The position numbers were made by a program, and so were the translations under genes. Shown in pieces: positions 42,005 through 52,665 of a DNA stretch of 64,000 nucleotides. Every line of letters begins with the position of its first letter. Position 1 is the first letter of the stretch. The notes below the pieces were generated by a model. That model made no database searches. It had not been told where the DNA came from and was given only the letters and a program-made list of their open reading frames with translations. This DNA is from Prorocentrum cordatum (lineage: Eukaryota > Sar > Dinophyceae > Prorocentrales > Prorocentraceae): positions 344,008 to 408,007 of the forward strand of contig CAUYUJ010017904.1 of the NCBI GenBank assembly GCA_963575745.1, written 5' to 3'.

Positions 42005-42425
42005 ATCATCATCACAACCACCACCATCACCTCAACCACCATCACCACCACCACCATCATCACCAGCAGCAACAGCATCATCATAATCATCATCATCATC
42101 CTCCTACTCCTCCTCCTGCTCCTCCTCCTCCTCCTCCTCCTCTCATCATCATCATCATTCATCATCATCATCATCATCATCATCATATCATCATCACCAC
42201 CACCACCATCATCACCGTCATCATCATCATCATCATCGTCATCATCATCATCATCAGTATCATTCTCATCATCATCACAACCACCACCATCACCTCAACC
42301 ACCATCACCACCACCATCATCACCAGCAGCAACAGCATCATCATAATCATCATCGTCATAAAAATCATCATCATCGCCATCATCATCATCAGCATCAGCA
42401 TCAGCATCGCCATCGTCATCGTCAT
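42005..42425. repeat. ATC/CAT triplet microsatellite
   Basis: Imperfect (ATC)n with CACCAC and CTCCTC interruptions. CACAACCACCACCATCACCT followed by CAACCACCATCACCA occurs twice (about 42015 and 42275), suggesting an internal duplication. Methionine-rich frames here are artefacts. Confidence 0.9.
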
Positions 42426-42471
42426 TGTCTTGACAGCCGTCTTTGGTTCAGGACGTGCTTCCCACATTGCA

Positions 42472-44719
42472 ATGGCCCTCCCTTGGCCCTATCCTTACCG
42501 GCCTGCAGCCTCGGCTTCTCGCGGTGCTTCTCAGCCTGCGGAGGAAGACCGACACACGCCTGCGGCCGCACCTGCTCGCTGTGATCCTCAACCTGCGTCT
42601 TTTACGGTCGCCTCTTTTAACTTCGGGTTCGAGCAGAGCATGATGACGGGGAAGAACTCCAAGACTCACTGCTCCAACTTCGGGCGGATTTGCGCCAAGA
42701 TAGTCGAGGAAGTCGATGCTGACCTTTTCTTTGGGTGCGAGGTCGGTGCGTTTCGTCGAGGCCTGAGTCGAGCATCCATCAACGTGAAAGACATCCTGAC
42801 CAAGCCGTTCGGCGACAGCATCGGCTTCTGCGAGGTCGCCAACTACTTGAGCCTATGGGGCTTCGGCGGTGCTTCTCAGCCTGCTGACGTGTCCCTGCGC
42901 GAGGACACATACATCTACCACGTCCCCATCGCGCGACAAGTGGACGCAGTGATCTCACGGTTCAATGTGCAGACAGGAGGCCATGACAAAGTTCACGTGG
43001 TCGTCGGAAACATGCACATCGTTTGCGGAAGCAACCCTCCCAGCATTCACACGCGACAGAAAGCAGTTCGGCTGCTCCGACTCCACTTGGACGGGATCGC
43101 CGTGCTTCTCAGTACTGGGGAGCCGGGCACGCCGGTCGTGCGCCTCGTAGTCGGCGACAACAACTTGACCGCGCAGGAGGCGCGTGAAGCTTTCCAACGC
43201 CACACTGACGACGAGGCGTTATGGGAAGTCTTCGCCCCCCCCCCCCCCCGCGGACCGCAAAGGCGACAGCGTGGCAGTCTGCGGAGCAGTCGCGCGTTTC
43301 CAGCCCGTCGCTGTTGGCGCCTCCTACATGGACCGTGGCATGCGAAACGACGCACACGATGCTGTTGCGGTCGTGCTCACCGCCCCTGATGCTTCTCAGC
43401 CTGGGGAGACAAAGAGGCGGAAGATTGCATTCGGAGGATTGCCTGACGCCGACGCCGGCTCAGAGACCGAGGTGGAGGGCTCCTCGGTGCACTGGTCCCG
43501 GTCCCCGAGCCCCGCTCCTGTGCATGCACCGCTTTCACCGACGTCACCGGCCGGCGCCGCAGCCTGCGACGAGCCCGAGGATGAAGTTAGTCGGCGCGCG
43601 CATGAGCTGCACAAGGAGTTGAGGGAGTATTGGGGCCAGAGGTATGACGCGGCCTACGACCCGAAACTCCTCCACCACCTCAGCCTCTTGCTGTTCAAGA
43701 AGAGGGCGTCCACGCAGCCTGCGGACAAAGATCCAGCTGGTGCTTCTCAGCCTGGCTCGGACTGTGACACCGCCTTCGCGTCGCAGGCGGAGACTGTCCG
43801 AGCCATTGCGTCTGTCCTTAAGGTTCGCCATGAGTTTCTGCGGGGCAAAAACATCGCCGACTTGCGGCGCGTCCTCACCGACGCTGAGCGCGGGGAACTC
43901 GTAAGACGTGTTCGCACAGAGCACGAGCAGTCCGAACACCAGCTGGCGCTACAGGAACGAGATGGCGAGAAGGGGAAAGCGAAAGGCAAGACTCCACAAG
44001 GTTCTAGCGGAGCTTCTCAGCCTGCGGGAAAAGGCGAAAAGGGGAAAACGAAAGGCAAGACTCCACCACGAGGTTTTCGTGGAGCTTCTCAGTCTGCGGG
44101 AAAAGGCGAGAAGGGGAAGGCGAAAGGCAAGACTCCACCGCAAGGTGGCCAGCCCCAAGGGGCAGGCCAAGGGAGTCTCGCTAAGTTCCTCAGAGAGCAG
44201 AAGCGTAAGCGGTGGTGCCGGCATCTGCAACGTGTGTGCGGCACAAAACAGATCTGGGAGGTGCTGGCTTTCTCCGGCCGCTTCGACGTTGACATGCTCA
44301 CCCAAGCCCTGCACGCCGAACCCAGTGAGCCACCTGCGCACGACGAAGTCATGAAGGAAGAGCGCCGCCGCCTCCACCACGACAAGGCTGAAGCGATCTC
44401 GCGCTACAACGAGGGTGAGCGGCTCGCCCGCTATCGGCAAGAGCTCTTACGTGGCGGTGCTACTCAGCCTGCCGACCAGGGCCAGGAGGTTCCCACTCTC
44501 ACGCGCAAGCAGTTGGACGTGCTTCGGAAGTGGGACAGCGGCGAGTTGCGAGTCAACCGGAACCAGGCGATTGTGGCGCTAGGACACGGCCGCCTCCGTA
44601 CTGCGGGAAGGGATTACCTGGACATCGGCGGCAGCACGGGCGGTGGGTCTCGGCGCATCATCGACTCTTGGCAGCCGCCGGATTGGCGCGACTTCCTGCA
44701 AGACGAGCGGGAGAGGTGA
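42472..44719 (+). pseudogene. Endonuclease/exonuclease/phosphatase-like gene with a frameshift at C15
   Basis: The frame from ATG 42472 (MALPWPYPYRPAASASRG) encodes blocks typical of the EEP fold: ASFNFGFEQ, a glutamate in FFGCEVGAF, the GNMHIV and VVGDNNL motifs (metal and substrate sites in this fold), then EALWEVFAP. At 43235-43249 there is a run of 15 C. In the next frame the protein continues with DSVAVCGAVARF and GMRNDAHDAVAVVL, which fits the final Asp-His motif of the fold. It then has a long K/G/Q-rich tail (GEKGKAKGKTP repeats) and a basic helical end to the stop at 44719. One base in the C run separates the halves, so it is a read error or a disabled gene. An 18-base insert encoding GASQPA recurs through it. 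A loose SL-like string (ACAGCCGTCTTTGGTTCAGG) lies about 20 bases upstream. Confidence 0.55.
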
Positions 44720-44896
44720 GGTTTCCAAGCCCGTGTGCCCGCGGTGCTTCTCAGCCTGCGGTGCTTTTCGCTAGACTCTTTCTGCGGTGCTTTTCTGCGA
44801 GTAGTAGGACTCTTTTGCGGGTTTCTGCGAGTCTCAGCCTGCGAGTTTTCAGCCTCCAGGTTTCGCAGGCTCTCCGCTTCGCACGCCGCTCCTCAG
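44720..44896. repeat. 3' region with 18-mer relatives
   Basis: A complete unit of the 18-base repeat (GGTGCTTCTCAGCCTGCG) is at 44743-44760, beyond the stop. Shorter relatives (GCGGTGCTTTTC, GTCTCAGCCTGCGAG, TTTTCAGCCTCC) follow. Confidence 0.6.
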
Positions 44897-45196
44897 TTCC
44901 AAGACGTCTGCCAAAGTGCAGGCTTTTGCAGGCTGCCGCTTTTGCAGCCTGCCACCACAGCTCAGCGTGCCGCTTTTGCAGACTTCCAAGACGTCTGCCA
45001 AAGTGCATGCTTTTGCAGGCTGCCGCTTTTGCAGCCTGCAACCACAGCTCAGCCTGCCGCTTTTGCAGGCTTCCAAGACGTCTGCCAAAGTGCAGGCTTT
45101 TGCAGGCTGCCGCTTTTGCAGCCTGCCACCACAGCTCAGCGTGCCGCTTTTGCAGACTTCCAAGACGTCTGACAAAGTGCATGTTTTTGCATGGAC
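44897..45196. repeat. 87-bp tandem repeat, 3.4 copies
   Basis: Units lie at 44897-44983, 44984-45070 and 45071-45157, with a partial to 45196. Each starts TTCCAAGACGTCTGCCAAAG and contains GCTTTTGCAGCCTGC. Units 1 and 3 are nearly identical; unit 2 differs by a few bases, which suggests a two-unit duplication. 87 is a multiple of three, so a frame (DVCQSAGFCRLPLLQPATTA) stays open, but I see no gene beyond the repeat. Confidence 0.9.
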
Positions 45197-45309
45197 TCGC
45201 CCAGCACACCAGTAGAGACTCAGGTCTTACGAGTCCCTGCACATAACACTTTGTACACAATGTAGTCCTGCGAGTCCTACTGTCCTGCGAGTCTGTGATA
45301 CAACTGTGT

Positions 45310-45760
45310 TGTGTCAAGCTCTGTGCGTTGATAGCAGTGTGTGCGTTGATAGCAGTGTCTTGTTTGACCATACATCCATTCAAGTTCCGTGTGTTGGTAG
45401 CAGTGTCTCGTGAGGACGTACACCCATTCAAGCATCCGTGCGTTGATGCCAGTGTCTCGTTTGGACATGCATTCATTCGAGCTCCGTGCGTTGATAGCAG
45501 TGTTTCATTTGGAGGTACATCCATTCAAGCTCTGTGCGTTGATAGCAGTGTCTCGTTTGGAATTACACCCATTCGAGCTCCGTGCGATGATAGCAGTGTC
45601 TCGCTTGGACATACGTCCATTCAAGTTCCGTGCGTTGATAGCAGTGTCTCGTTTGGACATACACCCATTCAAGCTCCGTGCGTTGATAGCTGTGTCCCGT
45701 TTGGACATACATCCATTCGAGCTCCGTGCGTTGATAGCAGTGTCTCGTACCAGGACCTTC
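45310..45760. repeat. 48-bp tandem repeat, about nine copies
   Basis: The unit reads GTGCGTTGATAGCAGTGTCT then CGTTTGGACATACA(T/C)CCATTC and AAGCTCC. The period of 48 (16 codons) keeps plus-strand frames open, for example APCVDSSVSFGHTSIQ. Isolated TTGATAGCAGTGTCTC words continue at 45949-45964 and 45985-46000. No gene is claimed. Confidence 0.9.
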
Positions 45761-46149
45761 CTGCAATGTTTTCAGAAATGCTGTACTGCAGCTATGCCTA
45801 CGCTCAGGCCATCAGGGCCCTCATGCTGCCAGCTATGCTTTCAGCTCATCATCATCCACGTCATTGTCCAGGCCCCTTCATACTTATCCATTCTTCATCA
45901 TCATCCAGTCATTATCCATTCATTATAGCTTTTTACACGACTGCCACAATTGATAGCAGTGTCTCGTTTTGACACACTTCCAGCGTTGATAGCAGTGTCT
46001 CCTTTTTACAGGACTCCCAACTACAACTACTACTTCACTGTTACCACTGTTTCATCTCTCCTGCTCTTATTGCTACTACTACTGTGACTGTTACTGCTGC
46101 TGCATGCCTCCAGCTATGCTTCTACATATCGATGTTAGGTTGCTTTGCC
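45761..46149. other. Intergenic stretch, no gene recognised
   Basis: Mixed sequence with ATC-rich words near 45846-45925 and CTACTACTACTGTGACTGTT-like triplets near 46070-46100. Nothing coding is supported. Confidence 0.4.
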
Positions 46150-46990
46150 GGGATAATCTTATGTGAAGCCCCCTTGTGGGGCCACGGAATGCTGTAGTGG
46201 GCGGGTGAGCATGCCAATTCGTGTGTGCATGCGTGTCTGTTTATGTATGTATGTATGTATGTATGTCTGTATGTATGTATGTATGTATGTATGTATATAG
46301 ATATGTGTATATATATATATATGTGTGTGTGCGTGTGGGACGCACGCGGGCGGTCCCACTGGGGGTTTCGGTGGAGCTTTCTATGGGGCCACGAATCGCT
46401 GTGCTGGGTGGGTGAAAATGCCAAGTTGAGTTTCCGAGACGCACTCGGGCGGTCCCACTGGGGATTTCGGTTGGGCTCACTATGGGGCCACGGGATGGTG
46501 TATTGGGTGGGTGAGGGCTTCCGAGGCGCATGCGAACGGTTCTTGTGGGGTTTCGGTGGGTTTCCCTATGGGGCCACGAAGCGTTGTACGGCGCAGGTGA
46601 AATGCCAAATTGGGTGTGCGGGACGCACGCGGACGGTCCCATTGGGGCCGTCGGTGGGGCTCCCTATTGTGCCACGAAGCGCTGTACTGGGTGGGGGGAC
46701 GCATGCGGCCGGTAGCACTGGGACCGTCTGTAGAGTTCCCCATAACCCACGAAACTCTGTACTGGGCGGGGGGACGCATGCGGACGGTAGCATTAGGACC
46801 TTCGGTGGAATTCCTTATGGGGCCACGAAGCGCTGTTCTGGTTGGGGGGGACGCATGTGAACAATAGCATTGGGACCTTCGTTGGGGCTCTCTATGGGCC
46901 ACGAAATGCGGTACTGGTTGGGCGGGAGGCGTGCGGACGGTAGCATTCTGACTTTCGGTGGGGCTCCCATGGGGCCACGAAGCGGTGAGG
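46150..46990 (+). repeat. 76-bp satellite array, arm 1
   Basis: Monomers of about 75-76 bp contain GGGGCCACGAAGCGCTGTAC, TGGGTGGGGGGACGCATGCGG and GGTAGCATTGGGACCTTCGG. Cores recur at 46673, 46748, 46824 and 46900; earlier monomers are longer and interrupted by a (TATG)n microsatellite (46245-46300). The reverse complement of the same satellite forms arm 2 at 51735-52665. Confidence 0.85.
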
Positions 46991-47039
46991 GGTGTGCTGA
47001 AACGGGTGATGATGATGGTGATGGAACGGGGGAGGAGGA

Positions 47040-47160
47040 AAAATAGGAGGAGAAAGAGAAGGAGGAGGAGGAGGAGGAGGAGGAGGAGAACGCGGGGACG
47101 GTTGTTTCAAAACGGAACACCACAATACGTTTGGGAAACATGCAATAGTTTCACGGATTG
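47040..47160 (+). repeat. Flank shared by the two satellite arms
   Basis: A GGA-rich stretch followed by CGCGGGGACGGTTGTTTCAA, AACGGAACACCACAATACG. Its complement appears at 51630-51720 next to arm 2 (TGTGGTGTTGGGTCTTCG, TTTTGAAAAGACGGTCTCCG). The duplication therefore extends beyond the satellite. Confidence 0.7.
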
Positions 47161-47470
47161 AAGGCGAGCCGTTTTCAAGTTGTGGTCTCGCGTTAGCGCC
47201 ACGCACATCCGCTTAACAAAATGCAGGAGTTTCACGGATTGGGTCGTTTCCGAAGTGTATTTATCGCTTTAGCGTTGCGCATATTCGTGTTAATATTCGC
47301 AAGAGTTTCACGGATTCAGGGCGGGCCGTGTTCTAAATGTGGTTGCAACAGCTTCAGTGTTTTTGAATGTGGTTTCTAAATGTGATTGCGGGTCTTAGCG
47401 CCGCGCGCCTTAAAAAAAACAGTTGCAAGACCTTCACACATTGAGGGCGGATGGTTTTCAAATTATGGCT
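47145..47470. repeat. Diverged tandem repeat (AGTTTCACGGATT type)
   Basis: Units of about 75-80 bp begin with AGTTTCACGGATTG or AGTTTCACGGATTC (47148, 47228, 47304), followed by GGGCGGGCCGT or related sequence and CGCTTTAGCG or GTTAGCGCC. Confidence 0.7.
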
Positions 47471-48464
47471 CTTGTCTCTCGCTTAAAGTGCTGTTATTTT
47501 GTTTACTTTTTCTTACAATTGATTTTAGGAAGGACTGAGGATTATGCGGGTGCAACAATTACGTTGATTCACGGTGTTGGAGTCCCAAAAATTCAATTTA
47601 TGGTACGATTCCAGATCAACATGACGCAGCAGTCAGTTTGATCCGTGCTGTGGGAATCCTGGGAACATTGTTTTACGTGCTTCAAGGTCTTCAAACGGTT
47701 GTCGTCCAACGAGGCAGTTCCATCAATGGAACTGAATCGTTGTAGGGGCCTATGAAGAGGGAGCTTGGAGGGAGGGTTTATTCCAACACCGTTGATGACT
47801 CTTGGGGTTACACTGGTCCTCCGCCTCCTCCTCGACCTCCTCCTGGACCCTCTGGGAATCTGTCCGGTCGTCCTGGGTTGTTATTGGATTGCCCTGAGGC
47901 TGCCTTAAGGCCCTCGCCGTTGAGCCCAATTGTATGGGAAGCAACACGCAAAGACGATTGCCGCGCTTTATGTATATAAGTGGCTGACTGGGCCATATCT
48001 TCGGGCCTCTTGGGCATCTTTCGGGCCTGCGTTTCGTTTGAATTCGTATTGGAGGCCTTCGGGATAGTTGTTCGAGATTGAAGCCGCCTTGTTCCTATCG
48101 GGTGGGGGAGTGGATCACTCGGTTGGGGTGGGGAGTGGTCGACAATTGCCAGCATCTTGCCAGACGACAGATGGCACTACGTACGCCGTTCAACTAATGG
48201 CTTGCTGAATGCAGCGGTCGCGGATTTACGGCAGATCGCCAGATGAGGCGTGCGTTGCCAGGAGGTGCCCGTTACGGGAGGATATTTGGCATGGGGTGTT
48301 TACCGAATTCGTTGAGCGAGCCCTTGCAAAGGCTCTTGGTCTCGCACCCGTGGTTGTCAAAGGCACATGCGTTCTTTGGCGGGTAGATGTTGCGTGCCTT
48401 GGTCGAGCAATTTGATATCCTGGGAGCTTCCGACCTCGAAGCGGTGGTCATCGAGCGCGAGCTG
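47471..48464. other. Intergenic stretch, no gene recognised
   Basis: The only structure noted is a perfect small hairpin, CAGTTCCAT-CA-ATGGAACTG (47715-47734). Short frames in 47750-48000 lack convincing composition. Confidence 0.4.
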
Positions 48465-49712
48465 GAATTCTTTACGCTTCGCGGATCCCCACCAGCCCAT
48501 CTCACAGCAGCAACTCTTGCGAAGCATGCCGACAGTCGTGTTTTTCAGGCGTGTGTCCGCTTGGCCCCGCATATCTCCCCTGTTCCTCCTTCCTCCCGCC
48601 TCCTTGTACATCCTCCTTGTGGGGGGAGCGGGAGAAGGACGAGGCGGAGGAGGAGGGAGAGAAAGCGCTCCTCGTGATTTGAGTCGTTTGGGGTTTCTCG
48701 TCCTGGTGTGAGTCGTTCGGGCCCTTCTTCCTGGTGTGAGTCGTTCGGGCTCTTCGTGGTGTGAGTCGTTCGGGCTCTTCGTCCTGGTGTGAGTCGTTCG
48801 GGCTTCTCGTGGTGTGAGTTGTTCGGGCCCCTCATCCTGGTGTGAGTCGTTCGGGCCCCTCCTCCTGGTGTGACTCGTTCGGGCTCCTCGTGGTGTGAGT
48901 CGTTCGGGGCCCGCGTCGTGGTGTGAGTCGTTCGGGCTCCTCGTGGTGTGAGTCGTTCGGGCGCCTCGTCCTGGTGTGAGTCGTTCGGGCCCCTCCTTGT
49001 GGTGTGAGTCGTTCGGGCTCTTCGTGGTGTGAGTCGTTCGGGCCCCTCGTCCTGGTGTGAGTCGTTCGGGCTCCTCGTGGGGCCTCTTGGCGGCCTCTTG
49101 GAGCCTCTTGGGGCCTCTTGGGGGCCTCTTGGGGGCCTCTTGGGGGCCTCTTGGGGCCTCCTGGGGCCTCTGGGGGCCTCTTGGGGGCCTCTTGGGGGCC
49201 TCTTGGGGGCCTCTTGGGGCCTCTTGGGGGCCTCTTGGGGGCCTCTTGGAGGCCTCTTGGGAGGCTCCTGGGGGCCTCTTGGGGCCATCTTGGGGCCTCT
49301 TGCGACCTCCTCAGAAACGCAAAGAAGCGCTGCCCCCTGAGAAGGACAAATGAGCCCAAAACCCTAGTAAAATCAAGGATTTTGCGATGAAGGAAGATGA
49401 GCGCGGCCCCCTCGGGAGGCCAACATGGGGCCAAAACCCTCGTAAAAGCAAGGATTTTGGCTTCACAGAAGAGGAGGGGGCTACAAGAGCGTCCCCCCGT
49501 CGGGGCCAGAATCCTCGTGAGGGTCGTCGTTTTTTGGCCCTCCCAGGCGTCGAAAAAGACCCCCCTGACCACCCGCGGGAATCCCTCTCCAGGCCCAGGG
49601 GGAGGGGGTAGGGGGAGGGGTAAACCCCTCCCCGAAGGGGAAGAAGGGGGTTTGGGGGGTTGAGGCCAGAGAAAGCTCGCTAAACCACTCACGCCCAAAG
49701 GGCTGGTGGGAT
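48465..49712 (+). repeat. Composite repeat family 1, copy 9, both ends, tandem interior
   Basis: End A reads GGAATTCTTTACGCTTCGCG then GATCCCCACCAGCCCATC (48463-48501). The interior starts with about 14 units of GTGTGAGTCGTTCGGGC plus CCCTCGTCCTG or TCCTCGTG (48700-49075). These pass into GGGGCCTCTTGGGGGCCTCT units (49078-49310), then about three copies of a GGCCAAAACCCTCGTAAAA-type unit (49345-49540). End B has a perfect 22-base hairpin (49612-49633), then GCTAAACCACTCACGCCC and GGGCTGGTGGGAT (49700-49712). Confidence 0.8.
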
Positions 49713-50025
49713 TCGCCCCAGCATGACATCCAGAGAGTCCATCCTTGGCGCGAGGGGGCGCGGCCGAAGCCGGGCGATCATCCGGCTATCCGCAGCTGGG
49801 CTGGGCGGGCGTTCGGCACAGCGCAGCGTTGGGGGCATTCCTGCGACAGCACTGCCCGTTCAAAGCTGCCTGCGGCGAGTCACAGCCGCCCCCCTGCCAT
49901 TTTAGAACGCCCGTGTCGTGCAGTGTCGAGCGACTGTGCGACCGCGCCAGGTGACTGCAGTCTACCGGGCAACCTTAAGAAACGGTCCTCCGGGGCCGAG
50001 CTGAGGATGTCTGAGAGTTCGTTTC
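49713..50025. other. Intergenic stretch, no gene recognised
   Basis: GC-rich mixed sequence. Nothing is supported. Confidence 0.4.
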
Positions 50026-50857
50026 GGGCCCTCCGTGCGCTCTTGGGGGTCGCCTTTTGCTTGCTCGGGCCATCTTGGAACTTTTTTGGACTGGTTCGTC
50101 TGGCGCCTTCGGTGGCAGTCTTGGGGGTCTCTCTCTGGGCCGCCTCAAGGTTCTTTTGGGCCAACTTGGGGTCATCCTGGGCCTCTCTTGAGCTGCCTTG
50201 GGGCACTGTTGGTGGCCTTTTGGCTGTTGGAAGCCCGTCCAGATGAAACGTCGCAAAACCAGTTGGGATTCAGTGACATGTACTTTTTCGTGCCCTGCTT
50301 GGGATCCTCTTGGAGTATTCTTGGGCGTCATGGGGGCTTCCTTGGGCCGTCCTGGAAATCTCAGCAGCAATCATGGCCCAGAAGGTACGAAACTGCAGTT
50401 CGAGACCCCTCCCTCTTGGACCCTCTCGGGGAACTCGGTATCTCTTCTGGCCTTGTGTTCAGGGCCCTCCACGGCCGTCGTGGCCGCTCTTGTGATCACA
50501 CAGGGGAGCACTACCGTATTTGTAAATCGGGCTTCTCGAACCGGCCCAAAGGCCTCCAAGACGGCCCGACAGGCCCCCAAGAGAGCCCAGGGCAGTCCCT
50601 TGGGGTCCACTTGGGGCCAGACTAGGACATGTAGGAAAGTGGACTCCCTGGTGCGCTTCCAAGGCCCCCAGGAAAGTCACGTGACAAGCCAGGAGTGTCA
50701 AGAAGCGCTGAAGAACTCTGGGAATTCAGGGTCTATTCTGGGAATCCAGGGTCTTGGGGCCTTTGATGTGGACGTGCACTGGTCGAAAATGCTCAACACA
50801 GAGCTCGAACGGTCCTGAGGACACTACACCCAGTGCCTCGCGGCACGGTGGCGGAGG
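50026..50857 (+). repeat. Composite repeat family 2 remnant (copy 3)
   Basis: CTTGGGGG- and CTTGGAGC-type units, more diverged than elsewhere, then the family 2 tail GAGGACACTACACCCAGTGC, CTCGCGGCACGGTGGCGGA (50818-50855). The left part of the family is not recognisable. Confidence 0.55.
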
Positions 50858-50872
50858 TTTGCGTAAGTTCGT

Positions 50873-51214
50873 TTGGCGCATATCGCAAGCGTAGTCTCTT
50901 TGTACTTCCAATCTTCGTGTGGCGCTAAAACGTCTTCTGGATCAACTGGTCGTCGGATCGCCGTTCCTCCCTCCTTGGGGTCCGCGACCGCCCGGCTTAC
51001 CCCGGCAGCGCTACTCTGGCCGCCCCTCGAGTGCGCGTCCACGACCGCCGTTGCCTCTCTCGACGTACCGCACACCGGGTGGCAAGAGGTCGACGAAGCC
51101 GACGCGAGCGAGGACGAGGAGGCCGATGACGACAATGAGGAGTGGCAGGACGAGGAGAAAGAGGATTGTAGTATTTCTTTTGCCCACGGTGCATCCACGA
51201 CAGCCCATTCATAG
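50873..51214 (+). CDS. Possible small acidic protein, 113 aa
   Basis: Frame from ATG 50873 to a stop at 51214. Residues 1-70 are mixed (SSGSTGRRIAVPPSLGSATA); residues 70-100 are acidic (EVDEADASEDEEADDDNEEW). It starts directly after a family 2 tail. There is no recognised domain, and it could be a chance frame in GC-rich DNA. Confidence 0.25.
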   Translation: MAHIASVVSLYFQSSCGAKTSSGSTGRRIAVPPSLGSATARLTPAALLWPPLECASTTAVASLDVPHTGWQEVDEADASEDEEADDDNEEWQDEEKEDCSISFAHGASTTAHS

Positions 51215-51490
51215 CAAAGTATGGGAGCCTTGTATACCCTTGTAACTCACTTGTTTGGATGCACGAGCATCGATTCGCGTCTTACATTCGATGGGACCTC
51301 TCCGATTTAGCGTAGACTAGCGTAGATATGGCGTCGACTGGCGCCCATCATCATCGATTCGCAAGGGCCATCTCGACGGTATAGTAGACTCCCATGAGTG
51401 GAACCAAACCCGAATTGGCTTGATCGTAGGTATGCGGGAGCATCCGGCGGCGCAAAGCGGGGACGGGCATCAGCCGGATTATTTTTACAG
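51215..51490. other. Intergenic stretch, no gene recognised
   Basis: Mixed sequence containing AGCGTAGACTAGCGTAGA (51310-51327). Nothing is supported. Confidence 0.4.
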
Positions 51491-52665
51491 TCAACCTCTT
51501 CAGTTTGTTGGATTATTGTTGTGAAGTTGAGTGCAAAAATTTCGCTGAAATGAGGTCCAGTGCGGCGTCGGAAAAGGGGGCTCCGTTGTGCCTTAGGTTT
51601 GCATGCTTTGCACTGACGCTGCCAAACCATCCTGTGGTGTTGGGTCTTCGTTTTGAAAAGACGGTCTCCGCGTTCCCCTCTCCTTCCTTCCTCCTCCCTC
51701 CTCCCCCATCCCCCCTCCTCCCTCTCCCCGCTATTCACCCACCCAGTACAGCGCTTCGTGGCCCCATAGAGAGCTCCGCCGAAGCCCCCAGGGGGACCTC
51801 CCGCATGCATCCCCCGAACCCATTTCGGCACACCTCTCACACGTTTTTGGTCCCGTAGGGAGCTCCACCGAAGGCCCTTCTGCCACCGCCTGCACGCGTC
51901 CCCCAAACCCAATGTGGCACACCCTTCACACGCTTCGTGGCCCCGTAGGGGACTCCACCGAAACCCCCAGGGGGACCTCACACCGATTTCGGCACACCGC
52001 TCACACGTTTCGTGGCCCCATAGGGAGCTCCACCGAAGGTCCCAGTGCATCCGCCCGCATGCGTCCCCCACACCCATGCCGGCACACCCCTCACACGTTT
52101 CGTGGCCCCGTAGGGAGCTCCACCGAAGGTCCTTCTCCTACCGCCCGCATGCGCCCCCTCACCCAGTACAGCGTTTCGTGGCCCCATATGGGCTCCACTG
52201 ACGGCCTCAGTGCTACCGCCCGCATGCGCCCCCCCACCCAGCACAGCGCTTTGTGGCCACATAGGGAGCTCCACCGAAGGTCCCTCTGCTACCGCCCGGA
52301 TGCTTCCCCTTCACCCAGTACAGTGTTTCGTGGCCCCATACGGAGCTCCACCGAAGGTCCCAACGCTACCGCCCCCATGCGTCCCCCCCACACTGTGCAG
52401 CGTTTCGTGATCCCATACGGAGGTCCACCGGAGGTCCCATTGCTACCGCCCGCATGCGCCCCCCAACCCAGCACAGCGTTTCGTGGCCCCATGCGGAGCT
52501 CCACCGAAGGCCCCAACGCTACCGCCCGCGTGCGTCCCCCCCATCCAGTACAGCGCTTCGTGGCCCCATAGGGAGCTCCACCGAAGGCCCCAACGCTACC
52601 GCCCGCGTGCGTTTTCCCTCCACCCAGTGCAGCGCTTCGTGGCCCAATAGGGAGATCCACCGAAT
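51491..52665 (-). repeat. 76-bp satellite array, arm 2 (inverted copy)
   Basis: 51491-51735 matches the flank of arm 1 in the opposite orientation. 51735-52665 is about 12 monomers of the complement: CAGCGCTTCGTGGCCCCATA, GGGAGCTCCACCGAAGG and CTACCGCCCGCATGCG. The arms are separated by about 4.4 kb that contains composite repeat copy 9. Confidence 0.85.

Noticed and set aside
48545-49698. Long minus-strand frames with RLTPRRARTTHT-type repeats
   Set aside because: They follow from tandem units inside composite repeat copy 9, bounded by the family ends, and there is no start context.
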